This document shows, piece by piece, positions 28,062 to 36,312 of a DNA stretch of 57,389 bases. Positions within the stretch are counted from its first letter, which is position 1, and each line of letters opens with the position of its first letter. The position numbers and the translations under genes were made by a program. Source of the stretch: an uncultured Oscillospiraceae bacterium (GTDB taxonomy: Bacteria; Bacillota; Clostridia; Oscillospirales; Oscillospiraceae); NCBI GenBank assembly GCA_910585155.1, contig CAJUEC010000013.1, forward strand, positions 1 to 57,389, in the 5' to 3' direction. Under the pieces are notes generated by a model that saw only the letters and a list, made by a program, of their open reading frames with translations, had not been told where the DNA came from and ran no database searches.

Positions 28062-30218
28062 GTGAGCGCGCCCATGAGGGAAAACCAAAAATCCGCGATC
28101 CCCCATCTGGTCCTCAGCGAGCAGACCTTCCCCATCATTGAACAGGTGACCGCCGGAATGCCGGGAGGGTTTTTTATCTACCGCGCCGACGGCCGGGGAG
28201 AGCTGATCTACGCCAACCAGGCGCTGGCGGAGATTTTCGGCTGCGACAGCATGGAGCAGTTCCGGGAGTATACCGGCTGGACCTTTCAGGGGCTGGTTCA
28301 CCCGGAGGACTGGGAGCGGGTGGATCAGAGCATCCAGCGGCAGATTGCGGAGAACGGCGATGATCTGGACTACGTGGAGTACCGGATCACCCGCAGGGAC
28401 GGCAGCATCCGCTGGCTCCAGGATTACGGACATTTTGTGCGCACCAGCCTCTATGGGGACGTGTTTTACGTCTTTGTGGAGGACGCCACCCAGCGCCATC
28501 TGAAGGAGCTGAGCGAGGCCAGAACCGCCCGGCTGGCTCAGGAGCGGCTGGAGGCCCTGGAGGCGCTGAAGCACGAGACCACCGCCCTGCGGCTGGTCCA
28601 CGAGATTCTGCGCTCGGGGATGTGGTGCGTGGACTTTGACCAGCGGGGAGAGATGGTGAGGGCGCGGTGGAGCGACGATTTCCGGGCCATGATCGGCTAC
28701 CACAGCGAGGAGGACTTCCCCAACAACCTGGAGGCCTGGTCGGCGCTGCTCCACCCGGAGGACCGGATACGGGTGCTGAGCGAATACTACGCGACCATTG
28801 AGGACTACACGGGCCGGAAGATCTACGATGTGGAGTACCGCCTCCTGACCCGGGACCGGGGCTACCGCTGGTTCCGGGACACGGGAAAGCTGTCCCGCCG
28901 GGCGGACGGCACCCCCGTCACCTACGTGGGAATTTTTGTGGATGTGACCCAGCGGAAGCAGACGGACCAGGAGCTCCAGCGGCAGCGCAAGCTGCTGGAG
29001 GGGGCGCTGGAGCAGGCCCGGCAGTCCAACCGGGCCAAGACCGTGTTTCTCAACAACATGTCCCACGACATCCGCACCCCCATGAACGCCATCATTGGCT
29101 TCACCAACCTGGCCGCCGCCCACATGGATGACCGGGAGCTGGTGGAGGATTATCTGTCCAAGATCAGCGCCTCCAGCGGCCATCTGCTGTCCCTGATTAA
29201 CGACGTGCTGGACATGAGCCGCATTGAGAGCGGGCGGGTCTGCCTGGAGGCGGCGCCCTGCCGCCTGTCCCGGATTTTCCGGGAGCTGAACGACATGGTT
29301 CAGGCGGATGTGGAGGCCAAGGAGCTGAATTTCTCCATCCAGGCCGGGGAGATGACCCACGACCGGGTGGTCTGCGACAAGCTGCGGGTGAGCCAGGTGC
29401 TGCTGAACGTGGTGAGCAACGCTTTGAAGTTCACCCCGCCCGGGGGAAGCGTCTGGGTGGAGGCGGCGGAGACCGGCCCGGGGCCGGAGGAGTCGGCCTG
29501 CTATGAGTTCCAGGTGCGGGACACGGGCATCGGCATGAGCGCCGCCTTTCTGCGGCACATCTTCGAGCCCTTCGAGCGGGAGCGCACCTCCACCATCAGC
29601 GGCACCCAGGGGACGGGGCTGGGCATGACCATCACCAAGAGCCTGGTGGACATGATGGGAGGCACCATCACCGTGGACAGCCAGCCGGGAAAGGGAAGCC
29701 AATTTACCGTCCGGCTCTGCTTTCCGCTGGCCTCCGGGCCGGAGGAGCAGGAGGAGGAGAGCCTGGGCTGGAGCGGCAGGGAGGAGGATTTCCACGGGAG
29801 GCGGGTGCTGCTGGTGGAGGACAATCAGCTCAACCAGGAGATCGCCGCCACCATTTTGGAGGAGGCTGGGCTGGAGGTGGCGGTGGCCGCCGACGGGGCC
29901 CAGGCGGTGGACATGGTCCGGGCCAGCGCCGGCAGCCCCTACGATGTGGTGCTGATGGACCTTCAGATGCCGGTGCTGGACGGGTACGGGGCCACCCGGG
30001 CCATCCGGGACCTGGAGGACCCCCGGCTGGCCGGTCTGCCCATCATCGCCATGACGGCCAACGCCTTCGAGGAGGACCGCCAGCAGGTGCTGGATGTGGG
30101 GATGGATGGGCATCTGGGCAAGCCCATCGAGATCGATAAGCTGATGGATATGCTGGGCGCTGTGTTCAGCGGCGAGTCTCTCCCGGGGGGACGGACACGG
30201 TACGGCCAGCAGGGCTGA
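28062..30218 (+). CDS. PAS-PAS hybrid sensor histidine kinase/response regulator
   Basis: A 718-aa soluble protein with no transmembrane helix. PAS domain 1 is at about residues 20-145 (FFIYRADGRGELIYANQALAEIFG). PAS/PAC domain 2 is at about 185-300 (VEYRLLTRDRGYRWFRDTGK). The HisKA domain has NNMSHDIRTPMNAIIGF (His near 335), and the HATPase domain has NVVSNALKFTPPGG, DTGIGM and GTGLGMTI. The C-terminal receiver (from about 582, VLLVEDNQLNQEIA) has its acceptor in VVLMDLQMPVLDGYGATR. It lacks an Hpt domain, so the phosphorelay must use another protein. GTG 28062 follows GGAAAG. Signal unknown; likely cytoplasmic redox or small-molecule sensing. Confidence 0.92.
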   Translation: MSAPMRENQKSAIPHLVLSEQTFPIIEQVTAGMPGGFFIYRADGRGELIYANQALAEIFGCDSMEQFREYTGWTFQGLVHPEDWERVDQSIQRQIAENGDDLDYVEYRITRRDGSIRWLQDYGHFVRTSLYGDVFYVFVEDATQRHLKELSEARTARLAQERLEALEALKHETTALRLVHEILRSGMWCVDFDQRGEMVRARWSDDFRAMIGYHSEEDFPNNLEAWSALLHPEDRIRVLSEYYATIEDYTGRKIYDVEYRLLTRDRGYRWFRDTGKLSRRADGTPVTYVGIFVDVTQRKQTDQELQRQRKLLEGALEQARQSNRAKTVFLNNMSHDIRTPMNAIIGFTNLAAAHMDDRELVEDYLSKISASSGHLLSLINDVLDMSRIESGRVCLEAAPCRLSRIFRELNDMVQADVEAKELNFSIQAGEMTHDRVVCDKLRVSQVLLNVVSNALKFTPPGGSVWVEAAETGPGPEESACYEFQVRDTGIGMSAAFLRHIFEPFERERTSTISGTQGTGLGMTITKSLVDMMGGTITVDSQPGKGSQFTVRLCFPLASGPEEQEEESLGWSGREEDFHGRRVLLVEDNQLNQEIAATILEEAGLEVAVAADGAQAVDMVRASAGSPYDVVLMDLQMPVLDGYGATRAIRDLEDPRLAGLPIIAMTANAFEEDRQQVLDVGMDGHLGKPIEIDKLMDMLGAVFSGESLPGGRTRYGQQG

Positions 30219-30298
30219 AGGGGCGTCTCTGTTGGAGCTGCACCATAGGTCAAGGCCGTGTCAGCGGCGAATTTTGACGGCAACAGGAAGATAAGAGC

Positions 30299-30330
30299 AG
30301 CGGCGCGGCTCCGTCAGGAGCCGCGCCGCT
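30299..30330. terminator. Hairpin between convergent genes, probable terminator
   Basis: A perfect 14-bp stem AGCGGCGCGGCTCC-GTCA-GGAGCCGCGCCGCT. No good T-run follows on either strand, so efficiency is uncertain. Confidence 0.55.
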
Positions 30331-30346
30331 GTTCATTGACTGGGTA

Positions 30347-30766
30347 TTACTCGTCCTGGGAGGGGACTTCCTCCTCATCGTCGAAGGATAGGGCGAACTT
30401 GCCGCCGCACACGGGGCAGTCCACCACCCCGGCGGCCAGGGCCTCGTCGTCCACCACCAGGTCCTCCCCGCAGGTGGGACAGGGGATCTCGAAGAAGTCC
30501 TCGTCGGACTGGTCGCCAAAATCGGCGTCCTCCTCGTCCTCGTCGTCAAACACAGCCTCTTCCAGGTCGGCCACAGTGTCCCCCAGGGTGTCCAGCTCCT
30601 GGTCGAACTGGTCCATGGCGGTATCCATGCTCTCCAGCTGCTGGCCCACCTCCCGCAGCACGTCCAGCACTTCGGACAGGATGCGGGCCTCGCCGGACTT
30701 TTCGCCGTCCAGCCCCAGGCCGTCGTACAGCCCCTGGATATAGGCTACTTTTTCGGTGATGGTCAT
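30347..30766 (-). CDS. CD1247 N-terminal-domain protein with zinc-ribbon-like motif
   Basis: A 139-aa protein starting MTITEKVAYIQGLYDGLGLD, the signature of the CD1247 domain found in clostridia. A helical segment (about residues 30-65) and a very acidic stretch (VFDDEDEEDADFGDQSDEDF) follow. A C-terminal CPTCGEDL...CPVCGGKF pair probably binds zinc. The start at 30766 follows AAAAGGAGCCG; the long upstream extension of the frame is translated repeat DNA. Function unknown. It may be co-transcribed with efp across the repeat. Confidence 0.8.
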   Translation of the reverse strand: MTITEKVAYIQGLYDGLGLDGEKSGEARILSEVLDVLREVGQQLESMDTAMDQFDQELDTLGDTVADLEEAVFDDEDEEDADFGDQSDEDFFEIPCPTCGEDLVVDDEALAAGVVDCPVCGGKFALSFDDEEEVPSQDE

Positions 30767-30879
30767 GATCGGCTCCTTTTCATTGTTGCGTCGTGCCTGT
30801 TTGTGGTGCGCAGTTGGGGTCCCCGCAAAACCGCCCTTTGGTTTTGTGGGGAGAGGAGGAGCAGCGGAGTAAACAAGCT

Positions 30880-31195
30880 TTCGGCAAAGCCGGAAGCGAG
30901 TGCACGCAGCTTGCTCCGACGTTGTCACGCTGCGAAGCGGCCAGGGCGCTCGGTCGCTTTCGCTGCGACTCGGGCAAAACCAGCCCCCGCTGCGCGGCGG
31001 CTGGGCTTCTCCCCTCGCTGCGCTCCAAGCTCCCTCGCTGTCCGCTTCTCCGCGCTTCTTTGTTGTCACGCTGCGCAGACGCCTGACCGCTCGACCGCTT
31101 TCCCTTCGGCTCGGCCTGGTCTGCGGGGCGCTGTGCGCCCCTGCGCTCGGCCTCGCTCCGGTCCAAGCGCTCTCGCAGCCGTCTGCTCCGCGCTT
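30880..31195. repeat. GC-rich dispersed repeat, copy 2 (diverged, extended)
   Basis: The 433-bp interval between the CD1247 gene and efp holds no gene. About 30880-31195 carries the same architecture as copies 1 and 3: CTC-GGGCAAAAcC...CCGCTGCGCGGCGGCTGGGCTT...TCGCTGCG-TCCA near 30968-31030, plus repeated CGCTTCT and CACGCTGCG motifs. As in copy 1, its minus-strand beginning (AGAAGCGCGGAGC) lies within 2 bp of the upstream stop codon (efp). Confidence 0.6.
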
Positions 31196-31199
31196 CTGG

Positions 31200-31769
31200 T
31201 TATCCCTTGCAGCGCTCCAGGTACTCCCCGGTGCGGGTGTCGATGCGGATCTTGTCGCCCGGGTTGACGAACAGGGGCACCTTGATCTCCGCGCCGGTCT
31301 CCAGGGTGGCGGGCTTGGTGACGTTGGTGGCGGTGTCGCCCTTGACGCCGGGGTCGGACTCGGTGACCACCAGCTCCACAAAGTTGGGGGGCTCCACGCC
31401 AAACACGCTGCCCTTGTAGGACATGATCTTGCAGGTCATATTCTCCATGACGAACTTGAAGTTGTCCCCCAGCACGCTCTTGTTCACCGGCAGCATGTCG
31501 AAGGTCTCGTTGTCCATGAAGTAGTACAGGTCGCCGTCATTGTAGCTGTACACCATGTCCTTGCGGTCCACAAAGGCCTGCTCAAACTTGGCGGTGGGGT
31601 TGAAGGAGGTCTCGGTGACGGCGCCGGTGATGACGTTTTTCATTTTGGTGCGCACGAAGGCGGCGCCCTTGCCGGGCTTGACGTGCTGGAACTCCACCAC
31701 CTGCATCACCTTGCCCTCCATCTCGAAGGTCACGCCGTTGCGGAAATCGCCTGCTGTGATCATTGCCAT
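31200..31769 (-). CDS. efp: Elongation factor P
   Basis: A 189-aa protein with three beta-barrel domains. The N-terminal KOW-like domain contains the loop HVKPGKGAAFVRTKMKN, whose Lys (GKGAA) is the tip residue that may be modified. OB domains 2 and 3 end with GDKIRIDTRTGEYLERCKG. EF-P relieves ribosome stalling at polyproline motifs. The length and sequence are canonical. The start is preceded by GAGGACGATACC. It has its own promoter at 31825-31853. Confidence 0.96.
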   Translation of the reverse strand: MAMITAGDFRNGVTFEMEGKVMQVVEFQHVKPGKGAAFVRTKMKNVITGAVTETSFNPTAKFEQAFVDRKDMVYSYNDGDLYYFMDNETFDMLPVNKSVLGDNFKFVMENMTCKIMSYKGSVFGVEPPNFVELVVTESDPGVKGDTATNVTKPATLETGAEIKVPLFVNPGDKIRIDTRTGEYLERCKG

Positions 31770-31824
31770 TGGTATCGTCCTCCAATATCGAAAATTTTAT
31801 AGTTTCATTGAAATAAGTCAATGT

Positions 31825-31853
31825 ATTATACCCCATATTCCAACGGATTGCAA
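31825..31853 (-). promoter_or_regulatory. Promoter of efp
   Basis: On the minus strand, TTGCAA-N17-TATAAT, 56 bp upstream of the efp start. Confidence 0.65.
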
Positions 31854-31894
31854 GGGTTTTTCCAAAGGAACCCCGCCCTGGGGGGAAATAGGGA

Positions 31895-31923
31895 TTGCCA
31901 TTTCTCCCCACAGAGTATATAAT
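31895..31923 (+). promoter_or_regulatory. Promoter of the Lrp-type regulator/aminotransferase operon
   Basis: TTGCCA-N17-TATAAT, 5 of 6 and 6 of 6 matches, 52 bp before the start codon, divergent from the efp promoter. Confidence 0.68.
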
Positions 31924-31974
31924 AATAAAATCAACGTTTTTGCCCGCGTAAAAGCGTCATAGGAGGCACATGCC

Positions 31975-32457
31975 ATGAAAGACCTGCTCCAGCTTTTGGA
32001 GGACGACTCCACCCTGACCCACGCCCAGCTGGCGGCCATGACCGGCTCCACCGAGGCCCAGGTGGCCCAGGCGGTGGCACAGTATGAAAAAGATCGTGTG
32101 ATCTTAGGCTATAAAACCATCATCGATTGGGACCGCACCCACCAGGAGTCCGTCACCGCCCTCATCGAGGTGAGCGTCACCCCCCAGCGGGGGGAGGGGT
32201 TCGACCGGGTGGCCCAGCGCATCTACCAGTACGACGAGGTGGAGTCCCTCTACCTCATGTCCGGCGGGGCGTACGACATGACCGTCACCATCTCCGGGCG
32301 CACCCTGAAGGAGGTGGCCCAGTTCGTGGGGGAGAAGCTGGCCCCCATCGAGGGGGTCACCGGCACCGCCACCCACTTCATTTTGAAGAAATACAAGGAA
32401 AAGCACCTGATCTTCCCTGTGCAGGAGGTCCAGGAGGAAAGGTTCGTGTTTGAATGA
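31975..32457 (+). CDS. Lrp/AsnC-family transcriptional regulator
   Basis: A 160-aa protein. The N-terminal winged helix (LLQLLEDDSTLTHAQLAAMTGSTEAQVAQAVAQYEKDRVILGYKTII) is followed by a RAM/AsnC effector domain (VTALIEVSVTPQRGEGFDRVAQRI... VESLYLMSGGAYDMTVTISGRTLKEVAQFV). Such proteins respond to amino acids. It overlaps the aminotransferase gene by 4 bp, so amino-acid-responsive control of that gene is likely (inference). AGGAGGCACATGCC precedes the start. Confidence 0.9.
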   Translation: MKDLLQLLEDDSTLTHAQLAAMTGSTEAQVAQAVAQYEKDRVILGYKTIIDWDRTHQESVTALIEVSVTPQRGEGFDRVAQRIYQYDEVESLYLMSGGAYDMTVTISGRTLKEVAQFVGEKLAPIEGVTGTATHFILKKYKEKHLIFPVQEVQEERFVFE

Positions 32458-33620
32458 TGGACTACAGCAAGATCATGTGCCGCCGGGTGCAGGACATCCA
32501 GCCCTCCGGCATTCGGAAATACTTCGACCTGCTCCAGGGGATGGAGGGGGGGATCTCCCTGGGCATCGGGGAGCCCGATTTCCCCACCCCCTGGCACATC
32601 CGGGACGCGGGCATCTTCTCCCTGGAGAAGGGCTTCACCAAGTACACCCCCAACGCCGGGCTGAGCGACCTGCGAGGGGCCATCTCCCGCTATCTCAAGC
32701 GCCGCTTTGACCTGGAATACGCCCCTGTGGGCCAGATCCTGGTGACCGTGGGGGGCAGCGAGGGGCTGGACCTCACCTTCCGCGCCCTGCTGGAGCCGGG
32801 GGACGAGGTGATCATCCCCACCCCCTCCTTCGTGTGCTACGCCCCCCTGGTGTCCATGGCCCACGCCGTCCCCGTGCTGGTGGAGACGAAAGCGGAGCAC
32901 GAGTTCCGCCTCACCCCCGGGGAGCTGAAGACCGCCATCACCCCGAAAACCAAGGCGTTGGTGCTCCCCTTCCCCTGCAACCCCACGGGAGGCGTCATGG
33001 GCCGGACCGATCTGGAGGCCCTGGCGGACGTGCTCCGGGGCACTGACATCATGGTCATCTCCGACGAGATATACGCAGAGCTCACCTACGGCGGGCGGCA
33101 CGTGTCCATGGCCAACCTGCCGGACATGGTGGAGCGCACCGTGGTGGTCAACGGCTTCTCCAAGGCCTATTCCATGACGGGCTGGCGGCTGGGCTACGTG
33201 TGCGGCCCCAAGCCCATCATCTCCGCCATGACCAAGCTCCACCAATACGGCATCATGTCCGCCCCCACCACCAGCCAGTACGCCGCCATCGAGGCCCTGA
33301 ACCACGGGGACGCCGATATCGAGGCCATGCGGGACGAGTACGACGGCCGCCGCCGCTTCCTGGTGGACGGCTTCCGCAAGCTGGGCCTGGACTGCTTCGA
33401 GCCGCTGGGCGCGTTTTACACCTTCCCCTGCGTCAAGTCCACCGGGCTGACCAGCGAGCAGTTTGCCGACCGCTTCCTGGCGGAGCAGAAGGTGGCCGTC
33501 ATCCCCGGCCCCGCCTTCGGCCCCGGCGGGGAGGGCTACGTCCGGGCCTGCTACGCCGCCTCCATGCACGACCTGGCGGAGGCGCTGAACCGGCTGGAGC
33601 GGTTCCTGGGCAGCCTCTGA
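32454..33620 (+). CDS. PLP-dependent class I/II aminotransferase
   Basis: A 388-aa aspartate-aminotransferase-fold protein. ISLGIGEPDFPTP, YTPNAGLSDLRGAISRYL, LPFPCNPTGGVMG, VISDEIYAELTY and the PLP-lysine segment VNGFSKAYSMTGWRLGY (Lys near residue 235) are intact. It resembles PatA/aromatic or aspartate aminotransferases; the exact substrate cannot be fixed. The ATGA overlap with the Lrp gene gives translational coupling. The parS site begins 5 bp after the stop. Confidence 0.92.
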   Translation: MMDYSKIMCRRVQDIQPSGIRKYFDLLQGMEGGISLGIGEPDFPTPWHIRDAGIFSLEKGFTKYTPNAGLSDLRGAISRYLKRRFDLEYAPVGQILVTVGGSEGLDLTFRALLEPGDEVIIPTPSFVCYAPLVSMAHAVPVLVETKAEHEFRLTPGELKTAITPKTKALVLPFPCNPTGGVMGRTDLEALADVLRGTDIMVISDEIYAELTYGGRHVSMANLPDMVERTVVVNGFSKAYSMTGWRLGYVCGPKPIISAMTKLHQYGIMSAPTTSQYAAIEALNHGDADIEAMRDEYDGRRRFLVDGFRKLGLDCFEPLGAFYTFPCVKSTGLTSEQFADRFLAEQKVAVIPGPAFGPGGEGYVRACYAASMHDLAEALNRLERFLGSL

Positions 33621-33625
33621 CCGGA

Positions 33626-33641
33626 TGTTTCACGTGAAACA
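33626..33641. promoter_or_regulatory. parS: parS centromere-like site (ParB/Spo0J binding)
   Basis: TGTTTCACGTGAAACA, a perfect 16-bp palindrome identical to the established bacterial chromosomal parS consensus. It lies intergenically between the aminotransferase and thrH. parS sites normally cluster in the origin-proximal part of the chromosome. Confidence 0.9.
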
Positions 33642-33669
33642 CTAGTTCTAGACTGAGAGGAGCGTCTGC

Positions 33670-34272
33670 ATGAACATCGTCTGTTTGGATATGGAGGGGG
33701 TCCTGGTCCCCGAGATCTGGATTGCCTTCGCCCAGGCCAGCGGCATCCCCGAGCTGCGCCGCACCACCCGGGACGAGCCCGACTACGACAAGCTGATGGC
33801 CTACCGGCTGGCCATCCTCAAGGAGCACGGCCTGGGGCTGAGGGAGATCCAGGACACCATCGCCAGGATCGATCCCCTCCCCGGGGCCAAGGAGTTTTTG
33901 GACGAGCTGCGCCGACTGACCCAGGTGGTGATTTTGAGCGACACCTTCGAGCAGTTCGCCAAGCCCCTGATGGCCAAGCTGGGCTGGCCGACTTTGTTTT
34001 GCAATACGCTGGAAGTCGGTGAAAATGGCGAGATTACCGGCTACCGGATGCGGTGCGAGAAGTCCAAGCTCAACACGGTGAAGGCCCTCCAGTCCTGCGG
34101 CTTCGACACCATCGCCGCCGGGGACAGCTTCAACGACCTGGCTATGATCCAGGCGGGCAAGGCGGGCTTCCTGTTCAAGTCCACCGACCAGATCAAGGCG
34201 GACTATCCCGATATCCCCGCCTTTGAGGAGTTTTCCGACCTGCTCAGCGCCATCAAGGGGGCGCTGGACTGA
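33670..34272 (+). CDS. thrH: ThrH-type phosphoserine phosphatase/homoserine phosphotransferase
   Basis: A 200-aa HAD-superfamily protein. Motif I is DMEGVLVPEIW (the Glu-Gly variant and the VPEIW continuation typify ThrH rather than SerB). Motif II is VVILSDTFEQF, and motifs III/IV fall around CEKSKLNTVKALQ and IAAGDSFNDLAMI. ThrH can hydrolyse phosphoserine and transfer phosphate to homoserine, linking serine and threonine synthesis. GAGAGGAGCGTCTGC precedes the ATG. Co-directional with the aminotransferase; parS lies between them. Confidence 0.92.
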   Translation: MNIVCLDMEGVLVPEIWIAFAQASGIPELRRTTRDEPDYDKLMAYRLAILKEHGLGLREIQDTIARIDPLPGAKEFLDELRRLTQVVILSDTFEQFAKPLMAKLGWPTLFCNTLEVGENGEITGYRMRCEKSKLNTVKALQSCGFDTIAAGDSFNDLAMIQAGKAGFLFKSTDQIKADYPDIPAFEEFSDLLSAIKGALD

Positions 34273-34469
34273 TGCTGGACCGGGTGAAAAATTCCCTGCT
34301 GTTTGCTCTTCTCTGCGGTGCCGGCGCCACCCTTGGGTGCTTCATCATGGGGGTTTATCAGACGCCGGTGGAGTTCTTCCAATTTTTTGCCATTGAGCTC
34401 CCTATCGCTTTTGTTTTCCATATCCTGCTTACCCTGTTCTCGGAAAGGTTCAAAAGTGGGAAGCAATAA
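34272..34469 (+). CDS. Small two-helix membrane protein
   Basis: A 65-aa protein with two hydrophobic helices (SLLFALLCGAGATLGCFIMG and FFQFFAIELPIAFVFHILLTLF) separated by a short loop, and a basic C-terminus. The start overlaps the thrH stop (TGATG), so it is translationally coupled. I recognise no family. Lower GC than its neighbours. Confidence 0.6.
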   Translation: MLDRVKNSLLFALLCGAGATLGCFIMGVYQTPVEFFQFFAIELPIAFVFHILLTLFSERFKSGKQ

Positions 34470-34501
34470 CGCATATCTTCCATTGAAAAGAGGTCATCGC
34501 C

Positions 34502-35788
34502 ATGAGCGCTGATTTTACCAACCTCCCCTTCCGTCCCGCCGACATCCTCCTGCCCCAGAACTGCGACTATGACAAGTGGGCGGTGGTGGCCTGCGACCAG
34601 TACACCTCCCAGCCCGAGTACTGGGAGCGGGTGGAGGAGCGGGTGGGCCGGGCCCCCTCCGCCCTGCGGCTCATCCTGCCCGAGAGCAGCCTGGAGGGTC
34701 CCCAGGTGGAGATGGACATCACCGACATCAACGCCACCATGGCGGCCTACCTGCGGGAGGGCCGGTTCAAAACCCTGCCCGGGGCCATGGTGTACGTGGA
34801 GCGCACCCTGCTTAACGGGGCGGTCCGCCGGGGGCTGGTGGGTATGGCGGACCTCACCGCCTACGACTATGAGCCCGGCTCCGACGCCCTCATCCGGGCC
34901 ACGGAGGGGGTGGTCATGTCCCGCATCCCGCCCCGGATCGCCGTGCGCAAAAACGCCCCCATCGAGCTGCCCCACGCCATGCTGCTGGTGGATGACCCGG
35001 CCTGCGCCGTCATCGAGCCCATGGCCGCCCAGACGGAGGGGATGGAGAAGCTGTACGACTTCGACCTCATGGAGCAGGGGGGCCGCGTGAAGGGCTGGCT
35101 GCTGGGGGAGGCGCAGCTGAGGCAGGTGGCCGAGGCCCTGTCCGCCCTGGCCGATCCGGAGGCCTTTGCCGCCCGGTACGACGCCCAGGGCAGGCCGGTG
35201 ATGCTCTTCGCCGTGGGGGACGGCAACCACTCCCTGGCCACCGCCAAGGAGTGCTACGAGCGGCAGAAGCGGCTGGTGCCGCCGGAGAAATGGGATACCC
35301 TGCCCGCCCGGTACGCCCTGTGCGAGCTGGTGAACCTCCACGACGCCAGCCTGGAGTTTGAGCCCATCCACCGGGTGGTGTTCCACACCGACCCCCAGGC
35401 CCTGCTGGACGCCCTGGTGCGGGCCTACCCCGGCGCCCGCCGGGGCAGGGAGGAGGGGGACGGCCTGCCCCTGCGCTATGTCTGGGCCGGGGGAGAGGGC
35501 GTGGTCACCGTGCCCGCCGCCGGGGCCCGCCTGCCGGTGGGCGCCCTCCAGAGCTTTTTGGACGACTGGCTCATGGACCACCCCGGCCGGGTGGACTATA
35601 TCCACGGCGAGGCGGTGGCCCGGGAGTTCGCCGCCCGGTCCGGCAACATCGCCTTCCTCCTGCCCCCCATGGCCAAGCAGGCGCTGTTCCCCTCGGTCAT
35701 CCACGACGGGGTGCTCCCCCGCAAGACCTTCTCCATGGGAGAGGCCCACGACAAGCGGTTCTACCTGGAGGGGCGGAAAATTCGATAA
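34502..35788 (+). CDS. DUF1015 family protein
   Basis: A 428-aa, full-length DUF1015 protein. It opens with FRPADILLPQNCDYDKWAVVACDQYTS and has YVERTLLNGAVRRGLVGMADL, then the family's most conserved motif FAVGDGNHSLATAKECYE (about residues 237-254), and a C-terminal domain ending RKTFSMGEAHDKRFYLEGRKI. Many clostridia carry it near serA/serC-type serine genes, which fits the adjacent thrH. The reaction is unknown. GAGGTCATCGCC precedes the ATG. Confidence 0.9.
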   Translation: MSADFTNLPFRPADILLPQNCDYDKWAVVACDQYTSQPEYWERVEERVGRAPSALRLILPESSLEGPQVEMDITDINATMAAYLREGRFKTLPGAMVYVERTLLNGAVRRGLVGMADLTAYDYEPGSDALIRATEGVVMSRIPPRIAVRKNAPIELPHAMLLVDDPACAVIEPMAAQTEGMEKLYDFDLMEQGGRVKGWLLGEAQLRQVAEALSALADPEAFAARYDAQGRPVMLFAVGDGNHSLATAKECYERQKRLVPPEKWDTLPARYALCELVNLHDASLEFEPIHRVVFHTDPQALLDALVRAYPGARRGREEGDGLPLRYVWAGGEGVVTVPAAGARLPVGALQSFLDDWLMDHPGRVDYIHGEAVAREFAARSGNIAFLLPPMAKQALFPSVIHDGVLPRKTFSMGEAHDKRFYLEGRKIR

Positions 35789-35825
35789 AAAACCCCCTCC
35801 CGGCCTGGCCGGGAGGGGGTTTTTG
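35786..35825. terminator. Bidirectional terminator
   Basis: AAAACCCCCTCCCGGCC/GGCCGGGAGGGGGTTTT, a long stem with A and T runs, between the convergent DUF1015 gene and the small membrane-protein gene. Confidence 0.93.
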
Positions 35826-36023
35826 TCACATGATGCTGTCGTCGTAGTCGTCGAATTCAGAGGGCTCAAAGCATTTGTCCGCCCGCCGTCCCTCGATTTT
35901 GTCGATGACGGTGTCGATCAGGTCCATGATTTGGTCCCAGAATGCCGCCACGGCGCACACAACGGCGGCTACCGCCATGGCAATGGCCACGATCTTCAGG
36001 ATAAGTCCCACGGTCTTTTTCAT
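35826..36023 (-). CDS. Small membrane protein with acidic tail
   Basis: A 65-aa protein. An N-terminal helix (VGLILKIVAIAMAVAAVVCAVAAFW) is followed by an amphipathic segment (DQIMDLIDTVIDKIEGRR) and an acidic C-terminus (DDYDDSIM). AAGGAGGTAGC lies upstream. It is second in a two-gene operon with the 36-aa peptide below. Similar tiny membrane proteins recur in Oscillospiraceae. Function unknown. Confidence 0.7.
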   Translation of the reverse strand: MKKTVGLILKIVAIAMAVAAVVCAVAAFWDQIMDLIDTVIDKIEGRRADKCFEPSEFDDYDDSIM

Positions 36024-36039
36024 TTTGCTACCTCCTTGG

Positions 36040-36150
36040 TCAGTCGGCGTCCCGGAGGGACGCGCACAGGTGGGCCACCACCGCGCAGGCCACCGCCGCC
36101 GCCGTCAGGGCGACCGCCGTGGTCCTCAGGATAAAGCTGGCAATTTTCAT
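36040..36150 (-). CDS. 36-aa membrane peptide
   Basis: A short ORF with start at 36150 and stop at 36040-36042. It reads MKIASFILRTTAVALTAAAV and ends CASLRDAD. It is one hydrophobic helix with paired Cys residues. A near-perfect ribosome site (TAAGGAGGG) sits 7 nt before the ATG. A promoter lies at 36180-36208. The helix pattern resembles that of the 65-aa protein downstream (MK..., alanine/valine-rich helix), so the two may be paralogous. Function unknown. Confidence 0.65.
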   Translation of the reverse strand: MKIASFILRTTAVALTAAAVACAVVAHLCASLRDAD

Positions 36151-36179
36151 AAACGGTCCCTCCTTATACGGATACTCTT

Positions 36180-36208
36180 AGTGTACACGATTTCGGGGGA
36201 AATTACAA
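36180..36208 (-). promoter_or_regulatory. Promoter of the two small membrane-protein genes
   Basis: On the minus strand, TTGTAA-N17-TACACT, 30 bp before the 36-aa ORF. Confidence 0.55.
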
Positions 36209-36276
36209 TACGTATTTTGGAAGCCGCTTACATTTTCGAAGCTGCTGACAAAAAGGCCCCGTCCCCGGTCTGGGGG

Positions 36277-36306
36277 TTGACAGCGGCGGGGCCGCCGTGC
36301 TATACT
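36277..36306 (+). promoter_or_regulatory. Promoter of the ABC-F leader
   Basis: TTGACA-N18-TATACT. The spacer itself is the GC-rich palindrome CGGCGGGGCCGCCG. Transcription would start about 215 bp before the ABC-F gene. Confidence 0.75.
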
Positions 36307-36312
36307 GGGCTT

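Noticed and set aside
30767..31402. Long N-terminal extension of the CD1247-type frame
   Set aside because: It runs through the dispersed repeat and into efp; the start with a ribosome site is at 30766.
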